Notes: generated by a model not told the origin, from the sequence alone. A DNA stretch of 59,400 bases from Herbinix sp. (GCA_029238935.1 JAQZBN010000022.1:1-59400); one strand, 5' to 3'; counted from the stretch's first letter, positions 18,051-27,062 are shown. Numbers and translations are program-made.

Positions 18051-18941
18051 CTATCCTTTTAAACCAGAGGTTGCCATTGTTTCAAGAACATTACTTTGCG
18101 AAATAACAAACACAGTGATCGGAACTGTCATCATGATCAAAGAAACCGCAGAAACTGCACCTGTTCTCGCAATACCACCTGATATAATTTGCGAAAGCAT
18201 ATAGCTTACCGGTTTTAAGGTTTCCGAATAGATGAAGGTTCCCCCTGTGGTTCCCCAGAAGGATTGGAACGATAGAATGATTAAGGTAATCCATGCTGGC
18301 TTTGACAGCGGCATGATGACCTTAAAGAAAATTCCAAGCTCATTCTGTCCGTCAATCTTTGCTGATTCAATCAGCTCTGTAGGTACCTGAACGATAAAGT
18401 TCTGCATCAAATATAACCCAAAGGTTCCACCCACTACCGGAAGAACAACTGCCCAATAGGTATTCACCAGTCCCAATTTGGACATGATAATATAATTTGG
18501 AATTGCTGTAACTGTTCCGTTAAACATCAAGGAATAAACAATGGTACTCGAAAGCAGTTTAGAGCCTGGAAATTTATATTTTGCCAGAGGAAAGGCCGCC
18601 ATGGAACCTAAAAGCACTGTTCCTGCCGTTCCTAAGAATGTTATGATTACGGTATTAAAGATGTATCTTGCGAAGATAACATTAGAATCTGTAATAATAA
18701 CACCCAAATCAAAAAAGTTATTTAAGGTTGGATTTTGAACAAATAGCTTCGGAGGAAATAAGAGTATCTCACTAATTGGTTTAAACGCAGCATTAATAAT
18801 GAATAATAAAGGCCATACACTGATGAATCCAACACCACTTAATAGTATGATTAGTGAAATATCTACTGCAAGGCTTCTGTTCTTTCTTCTGAATTTAAAC
18901 AACCGATACCTTTTTTTAATGGAAGATAGAATTTTTTTCAT
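18051..18941 (-). CDS. Sugar ABC transporter permease, MalG type (pair A)
   Basis: A 296-residue membrane protein with a basic N-terminus (MKKILSSIKKRYRLFKFRRK), six predicted helices and the EAA loop ELIESAKIDGQNELGIFFKVIMP. MalG-like partner of the 18943-19884 permease. The ATG at 18941 is chosen over an in-frame TTG four codons upstream, because the TTG directly abuts the GGAAGG site. It sits 1 bp after the partner's stop codon, so the pair is translationally linked. Confidence 0.87.
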   Translation of the reverse strand: MKKILSSIKKRYRLFKFRRKNRSLAVDISLIILLSGVGFISVWPLLFIINAAFKPISEILLFPPKLFVQNPTLNNFFDLGVIITDSNVIFARYIFNTVIITFLGTAGTVLLGSMAAFPLAKYKFPGSKLLSSTIVYSLMFNGTVTAIPNYIIMSKLGLVNTYWAVVLPVVGGTFGLYLMQNFIVQVPTELIESAKIDGQNELGIFFKVIMPLSKPAWITLIILSFQSFWGTTGGTFIYSETLKPVSYMLSQIISGGIARTGAVSAVSLIMMTVPITVFVISQSNVLETMATSGLKG

Positions 18942-18942
18942 A

Positions 18943-19884
18943 TTATGCAGCAACCTTCCTTAATAATTTCTGAACAATAATGTTAATAAACAGCATCATA
19001 AAGAATAATATCGTTGCAATGGAGCAAGCGTATCCCATTTCGTAACGGAGGTTACCATAATCATGCAAGTGGGTAAGTATGGTATGACCTGCATAATCAA
19101 CCGATGGAAAGCCTACTAAATCCAAGGAAATACCCGATACTGACAGGGATCCTGTAATCTGCATTACCGCACCGAACATCAACTGGGACTTCATCTGCGG
19201 AAGAGTGATAAACCAAAGTTCCTGCCATCTGTTTTTAACACCGTCCACAGAACCTGCTTCATAAAGGGTTTTATCAACATTCTGAAAACCAGCGATGAAA
19301 GCAAGGAAACTTACACCAATACTCAACCATAATTGAACTACAATCAGAATAGGCATAATATAATCCTTGTTTTCAAAAAATAATGTCGGGGATTGAATGA
19401 TATGCAGCTTTAACAGGATTGCATTGGCATAACCGTAGGCATCGGAGGAAAAAATCAGTTTCCATATCATATAGGCACCACCGGATATGGAAGGTGCATA
19501 AAATACCAGGGTCATCACCGCACGAACTTTGGGCGGCAATTCATTAATAATCCATGCCAACATGAAGCAAAGTATATAGCTGATTGGACCGGTAACGATA
19601 GCAAACAGCAATGTATTCTTGATCGCTATCAAAAATACAGAATCGAATGCTACTAAATTAATATAATTTTCAAAACCAACAAATTTAGGAAATTCCAATA
19701 AGTTAAATGATGTAAAGCTTAGGACGATAGATGTCACAACCGGAATAAATGTAAATACTATAAATAAGATAAAAAATGGCATCATAAGCAAATACTTTTC
19801 CTTATGGAGTCTCCATATATCCTTCGCCGTTAACTTATAGCCTTTCTCTGATAAAGGTTTAGAACCTACTTTTTTCGAACTCAT
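18943..19884 (-). CDS. Sugar ABC transporter permease, MalF type (pair A)
   Basis: A 313-residue membrane protein with six predicted helices (first LLMMPFFILFIVFTFIPVV) and the EAA loop TLYEAGSVDGVKNRWQELWFITLP. MalF/LacF-like. A strong GGAGGTGG lies 5 bp before the ATG. It follows the fused binding-protein gene by 12 bp and is the first of two permease pairs in the operon. No ATP-binding subunit is encoded nearby. Confidence 0.88.
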   Translation of the reverse strand: MSSKKVGSKPLSEKGYKLTAKDIWRLHKEKYLLMMPFFILFIVFTFIPVVTSIVLSFTSFNLLEFPKFVGFENYINLVAFDSVFLIAIKNTLLFAIVTGPISYILCFMLAWIINELPPKVRAVMTLVFYAPSISGGAYMIWKLIFSSDAYGYANAILLKLHIIQSPTLFFENKDYIMPILIVVQLWLSIGVSFLAFIAGFQNVDKTLYEAGSVDGVKNRWQELWFITLPQMKSQLMFGAVMQITGSLSVSGISLDLVGFPSVDYAGHTILTHLHDYGNLRYEMGYACSIATILFFMMLFINIIVQKLLRKVAA

Positions 19885-19896
19885 ACCGCCACCTCC

Positions 19897-22776
19897 TTAC
19901 TCTAATGTACTAAGCCCAAATTCTTTACGCTTCTTAGTTAATTCGCGGTTAATTTCTTTCATATTTAAATATAAGGTCTCTCTTGGATTATAACCACCAG
20001 TCACTACATTTTTGTAGGTATAATCCACCATTCGATTGGTCATATAGTGACCGGGAACCGGAGGAAATCCTTTCGTGTTATCAAACTGTTCCAAGATTTT
20101 TTCTGCATCTGCAGTCGACCAAGGGAGTTGAACCAGTACTTCTTTATTCGCAGTTGCATAACGAGCGGATGTACCGAGAATTGATTCGATGGCAATGGCA
20201 TATTCTGTTTGGATTTCAGTACTCATCCACCATCTCATAAACGTCCAAGCTTCATCAACCGCATCTTTTTCCACAACTGATTTTAACATGACGCACTGTG
20301 TCGTTGTACTAGCTACAGTATTATCGATGGTACCGTCATCTTGAACCGTTCCAGGTATCGGAGCAAAGGACCATAAACCTTTGATTTCCGGTGCTAACAG
20401 CTCAAATTTATTGTATTCGGTATAGTCAGCAATACCGATTGGTATTTCACCGGTTCTAAAACGATTAGCAAAATCTACGGTTACCGGTAATTTATAAGCG
20501 GTAAAGAAATCAGTAAGTTCTTTAAAGGCTTCCATTGCATTTTCTTCTGCTAATGCGCTGGCAATACCATAATCCTTGCCTTCTCCAAGATACAAATCTC
20601 CGCCCCTCTGAACTATCATCGAAGAAAGCGGTGCATAATTCGGGAAATAAGCATCATAATTATTCATATGTAAGGTTGGTATGAGATCTCTAAATTCCTG
20701 CCAAGTTTTCGGTGGCTGTAACCCTAATGAGTCAAAGATATCTTTTCGATAAAATAACATACCAAACATTTGTGTCTCAGGAAGACCGAATACCTTGTCT
20801 TGATAGGTTACACCTTCGATAGCACTTTTATAGTACTTACTACTTTCCTCAGCAAAGCCTTCTAAGGAGGATAAGTCAACCAATGCGTTACGCATTGCAA
20901 AGTCCATCATCTTTGTTTGATCAATACTAAGTACAATATCAGGTCCAACACCTGCCAGAGTAGAAGGTAATACAACATCGATCGGTACCAGTTCCAATTT
21001 TACATCAATGTCATATTCCGCTGTAAAGCGTTCATCAATCAAATTCTGAAGTACCTGTGCCTGATCACGGCCTGTAGGAATCCAAACCTTAATCGCTTTT
21101 TTGGAAACTTCACCATCGGTAGCTACCTTCGTATTATCGATAAAGAAAGTAGCAAAGAATCGAATGGTATCATAGTATAATTGCTTAAAGAAACCTGCTT
21201 CTGCCTGCGCAGGAACATTATCCTTCCCATAGAGTGTGATATAGTCAAGCTCTAACGGCATCTCTGATATCTGAATTAACCAAGTTGCAAGGGAAGTTGT
21301 GTTTGATTTAAATACTCCAAGTTCTCCTGATAAAGCAACACTCTCTGGTTCTTTTTCCAGTCTTTCGAGTTGGATGATCATTTTCTCAATTAAAGTGGCA
21401 TTCTCACCTTTTTCTCCTGTGATAGCATTCAAAGAATGAAACACCGAAGTTAGTCTTTCTTTCTCTTCCTCAACAATTGTTACGAATTCAGGGATTTTTT
21501 TCATAATCTCATAGTCTATGTAACGATCCGGTACAGTACCGGTGATCTGAACTACTCTTCTGTATAATTCATTCAGTGTAAAAACACTCTTACTTATTTG
21601 TGTGTAGGGCTCGCCGAAATCTCCAAGCACAACCTCCAAGGAAATGGTATTGTGTCCTTCTTTTAAATAAAATAAATAAGTACCGTCCTCGGATCCATCT
21701 CCTAGGATATAATTTTTCATAGAGGTACTGTATTCAAATTTCAAGGCTTGGGCTTCTTGAAATGGCACTTCTCCATTAATTTGTAACTTTCTATAAGAAG
21801 TAATACCTCTTTTTATACTTTGTCTGCCCTTCCAAGCAATTTGATATAACCCTTCTTTTGGTACATTGATATCCCAAGTAATGACCTCACCAGGGAACTT
21901 CCACTTATCTCCACCTATTGTATTATATACAATGTTGTAGGGATGATAAGGCTGCAGGTTAGGGTCTGAGACATTGTTCTTAATGGTAATTGAGGAAGAT
22001 GATCTTGTAATCTTTTCTGTATGATCATCCACCCGTTCTGCTTGGCAGATCATATTTGCTCCGTCATATATGTCATACTTACTCTCTAAATCTGCAAGTA
22101 CATCCTTGTATGGCAATAATGCTGCCTTACTTTTGAATGTAATACCTAAAATCTTTATTGGTTCTTTCACAGACTCGAACGTAATGGTATGTTTTCCTTG
22201 TTCTAAATAAACTTTATAAGGTTCTGCACCTCTTTTTTGAGAATCATCTACAAAAGTAGTTTGTTCTTCATATATTTCAATCGATTTAGGACGTAATTCA
22301 TTTTTATTCTTCACTTCAATGGTTGTACTCTGATCTGTAAACATACGATTAAATACAATTTGTTTCATTCCACTATAACAGATCTGGTCATCGATATATA
22401 AAACTCGTTTAATCTGGGAATTGGTTCCTTCTAATGGAAGATAATTTATTTCTATATTATAAAAACCAGTTTCCTCAACATTAAAACTCCATGTGATTGT
22501 TCCGCGTTCTTTTGTAGTAACGCCTTGATCATCTTGCTCAGCTGTCATATCCTCTGAGGTAGTATAATTTTTCAAATCAACCACGACCTGCGCGGATGAC
22601 ATCGTTCCATTAAAACCATGGCTATCTAAATACTCTTGATAGGATTCTTCATAAAATTCTTCAACTGCTCCATAAGCTGTAACTTGATTTTCTTTCAGGG
22701 CATTTGATGAAAAACGCAGATATGTAGTACCCAATAAAATTACAAAAAGTATTGTGATAATTAATTTTTTTTTCAT
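19897..22776 (-). CDS. Fused beta-sandwich / extracellular solute-binding protein
   Basis: A 959-residue exported protein. An N-terminal hydrophobic segment (LIITILFVILLGTTYL) lacks a lipobox Cys, so it is either cleaved by a non-lipoprotein route or kept as an anchor. Residues ~60-215 and ~245-400 look like two beta-sandwich modules related in pattern to carbohydrate-binding or malectin-like domains (GTITWSFNVEETGFYNIEINY; VITWDINVPKEGLYQIAWKG). A helical linker follows (~430-480). From ~565 on it is a family-1 sugar-binding protein: IKVWIPTGRDQAQVLQNLID, VGPDIVLSI, LVDLSSL, VFGLPETQMFGMLFYRKDIF, WQEFRDLIP, TRGEIP-like FRTGEIPIGIADYTEY. Normal binding proteins are 420-550 residues, so the fusion is unusual. 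It lies between the lipoprotein binding protein and permease pair A. No frameshift is seen. Confidence 0.75.
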   Translation of the reverse strand: MKKKLIITILFVILLGTTYLRFSSNALKENQVTAYGAVEEFYEESYQEYLDSHGFNGTMSSAQVVVDLKNYTTSEDMTAEQDDQGVTTKERGTITWSFNVEETGFYNIEINYLPLEGTNSQIKRVLYIDDQICYSGMKQIVFNRMFTDQSTTIEVKNKNELRPKSIEIYEEQTTFVDDSQKRGAEPYKVYLEQGKHTITFESVKEPIKILGITFKSKAALLPYKDVLADLESKYDIYDGANMICQAERVDDHTEKITRSSSSITIKNNVSDPNLQPYHPYNIVYNTIGGDKWKFPGEVITWDINVPKEGLYQIAWKGRQSIKRGITSYRKLQINGEVPFQEAQALKFEYSTSMKNYILGDGSEDGTYLFYLKEGHNTISLEVVLGDFGEPYTQISKSVFTLNELYRRVVQITGTVPDRYIDYEIMKKIPEFVTIVEEEKERLTSVFHSLNAITGEKGENATLIEKMIIQLERLEKEPESVALSGELGVFKSNTTSLATWLIQISEMPLELDYITLYGKDNVPAQAEAGFFKQLYYDTIRFFATFFIDNTKVATDGEVSKKAIKVWIPTGRDQAQVLQNLIDERFTAEYDIDVKLELVPIDVVLPSTLAGVGPDIVLSIDQTKMMDFAMRNALVDLSSLEGFAEESSKYYKSAIEGVTYQDKVFGLPETQMFGMLFYRKDIFDSLGLQPPKTWQEFRDLIPTLHMNNYDAYFPNYAPLSSMIVQRGGDLYLGEGKDYGIASALAEENAMEAFKELTDFFTAYKLPVTVDFANRFRTGEIPIGIADYTEYNKFELLAPEIKGLWSFAPIPGTVQDDGTIDNTVASTTTQCVMLKSVVEKDAVDEAWTFMRWWMSTEIQTEYAIAIESILGTSARYATANKEVLVQLPWSTADAEKILEQFDNTKGFPPVPGHYMTNRMVDYTYKNVVTGGYNPRETLYLNMKEINRELTKKRKEFGLSTLE

Positions 22777-22822
22777 AGCAGCATACCCCTTTTAAAAAAC
22801 GTTGACACGCAATTTCTTTAAA

Positions 22823-22853
22823 GAAAATAGGGAAGTAAACCTTCCCTATTTTC
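22823..22853 (-). terminator. Strong hairpin between two binding-protein genes
   Basis: A perfect 13-bp inverted repeat (GAAAATAGGGAAG / CTTCCCTATTTTC, loop TAAAC) sits in the 129-bp gap after the first binding-protein gene. On the minus strand there is no long T-run after it, so it is more likely a partial terminator or a 3'-end stabiliser. Either would give a surplus of the binding protein over the permeases, as is common in sugar importers. Confidence 0.6.
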
Positions 22854-22905
22854 CGAAAAAATATGGTATTCTTGTGGCTATTGGTCTACGGTAAATTCAG
22901 ATTAT

Positions 22906-24978
22906 TTACTCTTTTATTACAGTAACAACGATGGTTTCTTTTGCTGTGTTACCTGCATAGTCTGTTACAGTAATTTCTACATTGTATTCACCGGCTGTTG
23001 TAGTATCAAGTTCAGATAAGTCAGCAGTTATATTGCCTTTAAGATCTAAACCGTCTTTATCTGTTGCAGATTCTACAAAATCATCTTTCCAGTTAATCTG
23101 TGCAGTATCTTCATCCACTTTCACTGTTCTGTATGCATCAGCTGCCTTCATAACAAGTGTAGGTGCTGTTGTATTATTACCATCATAGATAATGATTGTC
23201 TTATTGTCTGTACCTTCATTGCTGCTCTTATCTTTAATGGAATAATGTAATTTACCTTCATATTTACCAACGGTATTAAAATCAATTTCACTGTAATCGA
23301 TGGTAGCATTTGCTAAGTCTAACTCACCATCAAGATTATCTGTTGCTTTTACATATTGTTTCCAATCTACTGTACTAGGATCTGTTCCAGCAGGGAATAC
23401 CATGCTTAAGCCTTCAATTGTCTCAAACTTAGGTTTTACGTTATCGTTAATCGCAGTACCACTTAGTGCTGTGGTGTAGTTGTTCATCAAGTCATTAATC
23501 TGACCCATCTTAGCTTCAACCTGTACGCTGTATTCCGGTGCACCATTGATACCATATAAGGAGTCACCTAAGATATCGCGGCTCCAGAAATCATAGATAC
23601 CAGCGTTCTTGCTGTAATCGTTAACTACTGCATTAGCACCTTGAGTGAGGTACTGGAAGGACTTGAAGATGTTCTCGCCATACTCTTCGTTTGTGATATC
23701 AAGATTTAAGCGAATAGCAGCATTCTTTAAAGAAGCATCTGACTGGATGTAATCCATTGCTTTGTCAGAATTAGCCATCTTCTTGTGGAAGGACTGTGTA
23801 TATTCTTTGAATACTTTAACTGCAAGTTCTGTTCTTTCTTTGTCAATTCCCTTAGGAACACCATAACAGTCAGTAGCATCATTTAACTGACGATAGCTAG
23901 GATCATCAAGAGCAACGCCGTCTGGTCTAGGGAATGGTACAACACCCATTGCATCGCCACGCTCTGCAAATGCCCCAACCATATCACGGCTTAACCATTG
24001 TGGAAGGTTAACAAATGCTGAGTGACCCCATTGGAAACGCCAGGTATCCATAAGACCTACAACTTCAGAAGAATTGTTGTATTGATTCTCGCTGAACATA
24101 AGTCCTTTCTGGATTAAACGATTGATATAAGATACTGCTTCTTTTGTTTGATCGGAGTCGATTCCAATTCCGTTATCACCGTATACTTCACCGCCATTTG
24201 CATAAATAGCTTGAAGTGTTGCGGAGCGATAGTCTGTCTGATATGCACGATGTCCATCCCATACCTGTTTCCAGTGATCATCAACCTTCTGTAGGTAATC
24301 TTCAAATACACTCCATGTCCAGTTTCCTTCTACGAAGTAATCTGCAGGATATTTTGTCTTACCATCAACCTTTAACGCTTCTACTTTGCTTAACATACCA
24401 ATGTTATAGCATAAGAGGTCATTGCTTCCGACTCTCATTACATTGTTCATGAAGTAGTTATGTCCATAAACTTTACCCCAGTAGATCCAAGCATCATCTG
24501 GATCAGAGAATAAATCAGCATATTCATCCAGTGGCTGTAAAACGTTCTGTGCTAATATTTGACCCTGACTATTATTGGTGATTCTTACGATATCAGCAAT
24601 TGGATCACCAGCAAGAACGGTTTGTAAAATAATTTCATTTACATCAGTAGGATATTGAACAAACTCAATCTTAACGTTTAATTTCTCTAATACCTGTTGT
24701 TCAGCATAACGTCTTGCATTGAGTTCTTCCTCGCCAAGAGCAGGTTCTCCGGTTACTGGATCAACAAAGTTGGTATCCATCTCACGAGTCCAGTTATGTC
24801 CCCACTTAATAACAATAGGTTCTCCGGTAGGCACTTCTTCTGCAGCTTCTGTAGGAGTCGCTTCTCCTGTAGGAGCTGTTGTTGGAGTTGCAGATGTCTG
24901 GTCGTCCTTCGCTTTACATGCGGATAAAACGAACACAAGACACAATAGTAAACCCAAAATACTAAATCTTTTTTTCAT
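22906..24978 (-). CDS. ABC sugar-binding lipoprotein with C-terminal Ig-like domains
   Basis: A 690-residue lipoprotein. The signal peptide ends in the lipobox LSAC (Cys21), followed by a Thr/Pro/Ala/Glu-rich linker (~25-52). Residues ~55-510 are a solute-binding fold with the WGHNWTREMD start, DIVRITNNSQGQILAQNVLQPLDEYA, and a typical aromatic-rich core. Residues ~515-600 and ~602-690 are two Ig-like modules of the DUF5011/Big_3 type (ITVTDYAGNTAKETIVVTV at the end). It is the first gene of the long cluster and has an AAAGGAGG ribosome site. Binding-proximal Ig modules are uncommon and may hold the binding protein away from the membrane within the wall. The target is probably a large oligosaccharide. 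Confidence 0.85.
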   Translation of the reverse strand: MKKRFSILGLLLCLVFVLSACKAKDDQTSATPTTAPTGEATPTEAAEEVPTGEPIVIKWGHNWTREMDTNFVDPVTGEPALGEEELNARRYAEQQVLEKLNVKIEFVQYPTDVNEIILQTVLAGDPIADIVRITNNSQGQILAQNVLQPLDEYADLFSDPDDAWIYWGKVYGHNYFMNNVMRVGSNDLLCYNIGMLSKVEALKVDGKTKYPADYFVEGNWTWSVFEDYLQKVDDHWKQVWDGHRAYQTDYRSATLQAIYANGGEVYGDNGIGIDSDQTKEAVSYINRLIQKGLMFSENQYNNSSEVVGLMDTWRFQWGHSAFVNLPQWLSRDMVGAFAERGDAMGVVPFPRPDGVALDDPSYRQLNDATDCYGVPKGIDKERTELAVKVFKEYTQSFHKKMANSDKAMDYIQSDASLKNAAIRLNLDITNEEYGENIFKSFQYLTQGANAVVNDYSKNAGIYDFWSRDILGDSLYGINGAPEYSVQVEAKMGQINDLMNNYTTALSGTAINDNVKPKFETIEGLSMVFPAGTDPSTVDWKQYVKATDNLDGELDLANATIDYSEIDFNTVGKYEGKLHYSIKDKSSNEGTDNKTIIIYDGNNTTAPTLVMKAADAYRTVKVDEDTAQINWKDDFVESATDKDGLDLKGNITADLSELDTTTAGEYNVEITVTDYAGNTAKETIVVTVIKE

Positions 24979-25102
24979 ATAAATCCTCCTTTATAAATTT
25001 TATTTAAAGAGTTCTGATTGAACATCATTTCTCTTCATTTTTAGTTCACCGTTGGGTACGGTATTGTTGCATAACAATTTATTAGGTTCATTCTGACAGG
25101 TA

Positions 25103-25176
25103 TTCGCAGAAAAATGGTATAAGAAAGTACAGTTGAGTTTCTACATAAATATGGCAAATTACTATATTTCGCAGAA
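25103..25176. repeat. Direct repeat TTCGCAGAA upstream of the binding-protein operon
   Basis: TTCGCAGAA occurs at 25103-25111 and again at 25168-25176, 65 bp apart, 125-198 bp upstream of the operon start. It may mark regulator contacts. The surrounding 24979-25468 stretch is very AT-rich and has no gene. Confidence 0.3.
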
Positions 25177-25468
25177 TCAGAACCCAGTCAGAAAGATAGA
25201 TTTTTTATTTTATTTTTAATTAAAAACATATTTTTATTACATTTATTGTATTTTATTCGACAATTTTCTTATATAAACAAACATAATAAAATTAGCAATA
25301 TAAGAAAAAATTACTAATTTTATAATTAAAATATTGTAAATAATAGTTATAGCTACTGCACTTAAATATGTACTTAAAGCCCATTAAGTAGTTTTAACGA
25401 ATAAACCAAATCTTTTTATATATTTATTGTTTATTTTGCAAGTATACCCTCAAATTCATATTTAGTAA

Positions 25469-25506
25469 ATGGAAATTTGCTAGATGTATATGGAAAAATG
25501 CTAGAT
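25469..25506. promoter_or_regulatory. 21-bp-spaced direct repeat, probable AraC-family binding site
   Basis: Two copies of ATGGAAA-NN-TGCTAGAT start at 25469 and 25490, matching at 15 of 17 positions. The 21-bp period is two helical turns, the classic arrangement bound by the two helix-turn-helix motifs of AraC-family dimers. The site lies in the 809-bp divergent region between the minus-strand operon and the araC-type gene. Confidence 0.55.
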
Positions 25507-25615
25507 TTCAAAAAATAAGATATGATATATGTTAGGGTACCATAAGATAAAGGTGTTTTATGTTAACTTCGAACTACTTAAACTTAATTATGAAGTTAAT
25601 GTTAATAGATAACCT

Positions 25616-25644
25616 TTGCAACAACAAGCAGATTACTGTATAAT
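25616..25644 (+). promoter_or_regulatory. Sigma-A promoter of the AraC-family gene
   Basis: TTGCAA at 25616-25621 and TATAAT at 25639-25644 are separated by exactly 17 bp. Transcription would begin near 25651, giving a leader of about 135 nt before the AraC-family start codon. Confidence 0.6.
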
Positions 25645-25787
25645 AATTGTAAACATTCTAGTCTTATGCATTTCCAATTTCACTTAATGAAACGTACTTA
25701 TTTTTACTGATCTTCGTATCGGTATTATACTTTTATCGTAATGAGGCTATGTAGGCTATTAATATTTTTATATAGGAGTTGTATCAT

Positions 25788-26612
25788 ATGGATAAACATT
25801 TGGCTGATAATCTGCAACATACGGATCTCTATGTGTATCAATGCGGTTCCCTTTACTGTGAAAACGGACATGCTTATGGACCTGCGGTACGTGATCATTT
25901 TCTCATCCACTATGTACATAGTGGAAAAGGTATTTTCAAAATTGGCAATGATATTTATCAGCTTTCAGCTGGTTCAGGCTTTTTAATATGTCCCGACATC
26001 ATAACCTATTATAAAGCTGACGACGAAGATCCCTGGCATTATTCCTGGATCGGCTTTCATGGTATCAAGGCTGAATCTTATTTAAAGGATGCTAATCTGA
26101 CCTTAAAAAATCCTGTATTCCACTATGACCAGGATAATTACATAGATAATTGCTTCCTAGAGATGGCTTCCGCGTATTATTTAAAGCGAGGTGGAGAGGT
26201 GCAGAGACTGGCTTACCTCTACCTATTTTTGCTTAAGCTCACCCAGATGAATCAAGAGGGTTTGTATTATGATTCTGCGGATGACAGACGAGATGCTTAT
26301 ATTACGCAGGCTCTTCAGTTCATTGAGATGAATTATTCTCAGAAAATCACCATTGATTCGATATCAAAACATGTTGGTCTTAATCGAAGCTATTTTACTT
26401 CTATCTTTAAAAGTGCATTGAATATGAATCTACAGGAATATCTAATTGAATTTCGCATCAGAAAGGCTTGTGAACTTTTGCCAAACGATAAATTAACGAT
26501 CGGTAATATTTCCCGATCCGTAGGCTATACCGATCCTTTATTATTTTCAAAGATATTTAAAAGAATCAAAGGTATCACCCCCAGTGAATATCGACGCATT
26601 CTACAGAAATAG
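25788..26612 (+). CDS. AraC-family transcriptional regulator
   Basis: A 274-residue protein. Residues ~25-90 form a cupin-like sugar-sensing domain (VRDHFLIHYVHSGKGIFKIG, YQLSAGSGFLICPD). Residues ~170-274 hold two helix-turn-helix motifs of the AraC/XylS type (ITIDSISKHVGLNRSYFTSIFKSALNMN and LTIGNISRSVGYTDPLLFSKIFKRIKG, ending ITPSEYRR). The ATG at 25788 is 9 bp after AGGAG; an in-frame TTG three codons earlier directly abuts the RBS and is rejected. The gene is divergent from the long glycan operon, and with the direct repeat in between it is the likely activator of that operon. A terminator follows. Confidence 0.9.
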   Translation: MDKHLADNLQHTDLYVYQCGSLYCENGHAYGPAVRDHFLIHYVHSGKGIFKIGNDIYQLSAGSGFLICPDIITYYKADDEDPWHYSWIGFHGIKAESYLKDANLTLKNPVFHYDQDNYIDNCFLEMASAYYLKRGGEVQRLAYLYLFLLKLTQMNQEGLYYDSADDRRDAYITQALQFIEMNYSQKITIDSISKHVGLNRSYFTSIFKSALNMNLQEYLIEFRIRKACELLPNDKLTIGNISRSVGYTDPLLFSKIFKRIKGITPSEYRRILQK

Positions 26613-26651
26613 TAAGTCTTATCAACAAGTTTATCTATATATAACAAAACT

Positions 26652-26688
26652 ACCCATGGCTTATGTGAAGCCATGGGTTAATTTTTTT
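26652..26688 (+). terminator. Rho-independent terminator after the AraC-family gene
   Basis: Perfect 11-bp stem ACCCATGGCTT / AAGCCATGGGT with a 5-base loop, followed by TAATTTTTTT. It lies 40 bp after the stop codon. Confidence 0.85.
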
Positions 26689-26776
26689 AATATACGCTAT
26701 CTTATGTATTTGGTATAATTGTTTCAGTACAGCTAAGATTTATACTTCTATTGATACAATTTTATCAAAACGTCTA

Positions 26777-26804
26777 TTGATAAAATTACATTTTATGGTA
26801 TAAT
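26777..26804 (+). promoter_or_regulatory. Sigma-A promoter of the riboswitch-controlled operon
   Basis: TTGATA (26777-26782) and TATAAT (26799-26804) are 16 bp apart. The predicted start near 26811 is about 28 nt before the aptamer, as expected for a riboswitch leader. Confidence 0.6.
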
Positions 26805-26838
26805 TAAATCTGAATTGTAAAATAATAACATCCCTTAT

Positions 26839-26927
26839 AAACTTTATAAAGGCAAACTTATCGAAAGGTAAGGACGCAAAGCCATGGGTCTACAGGATTA
26901 TCCTAGGATTGCCAGGTTGCTAAGTTT
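26839..26927 (+). promoter_or_regulatory. Cyclic di-GMP-I (GEMM) riboswitch aptamer
   Basis: The core is unmistakable: GGCAAAC, a GAAA tetraloop closing CTTATC/GGTAAG (26857-26872), then GGACGCAAAGCC with the tetraloop receptor, a P3 arm, and GCCAGGTTGC. Outer stem P1 is AAACTT (26839-26844) paired with AAGTTT (26922-26927). The G before CAAAC is the position that in class I favours c-di-GMP; an A there would point to cGAMP. A terminator follows within 11 nt, so the switch probably controls transcription of the KAS III-like and chemoreceptor genes. Confidence 0.92.
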
Positions 26928-26937
26928 TTGCTAGCCG

Positions 26938-26975
26938 GATAGATAGCATGTCTTAGTGTGCTACCTATCTTTTTT
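26938..26975 (+). terminator. Riboswitch expression-platform terminator
   Basis: An 11-bp stem with one A-C mismatch (GATAGATAGCA / TGCTACCTATC) and a 10-base loop, followed by TTTTTT. It directly follows aptamer stem P1. Another small hairpin (GCCTGC / GCAGGC, 27015-27038) sits between it and the gene start. Confidence 0.8.
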
Positions 26976-27062
26976 GTTTTAAGGGATTCTTCAAGAAGGT
27001 AGTGTGAAAAATTTGCCTGCGGCTCAAAGTATGCAGGCTGTGAAGAAAGGCTGGTAATTATT

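Noticed and set aside
19897..22776. Frameshift fusion of two separate genes as the cause of the 959-residue binding protein
   Set aside because: The frame is continuous with no internal ribosome site and start at the domain border, and each part looks intact.
24697..24982. Overlapping plus-strand frames opposite the binding-lipoprotein start
   Set aside because: They mirror the signal peptide and Thr/Pro-rich linker of the real gene in other frames.
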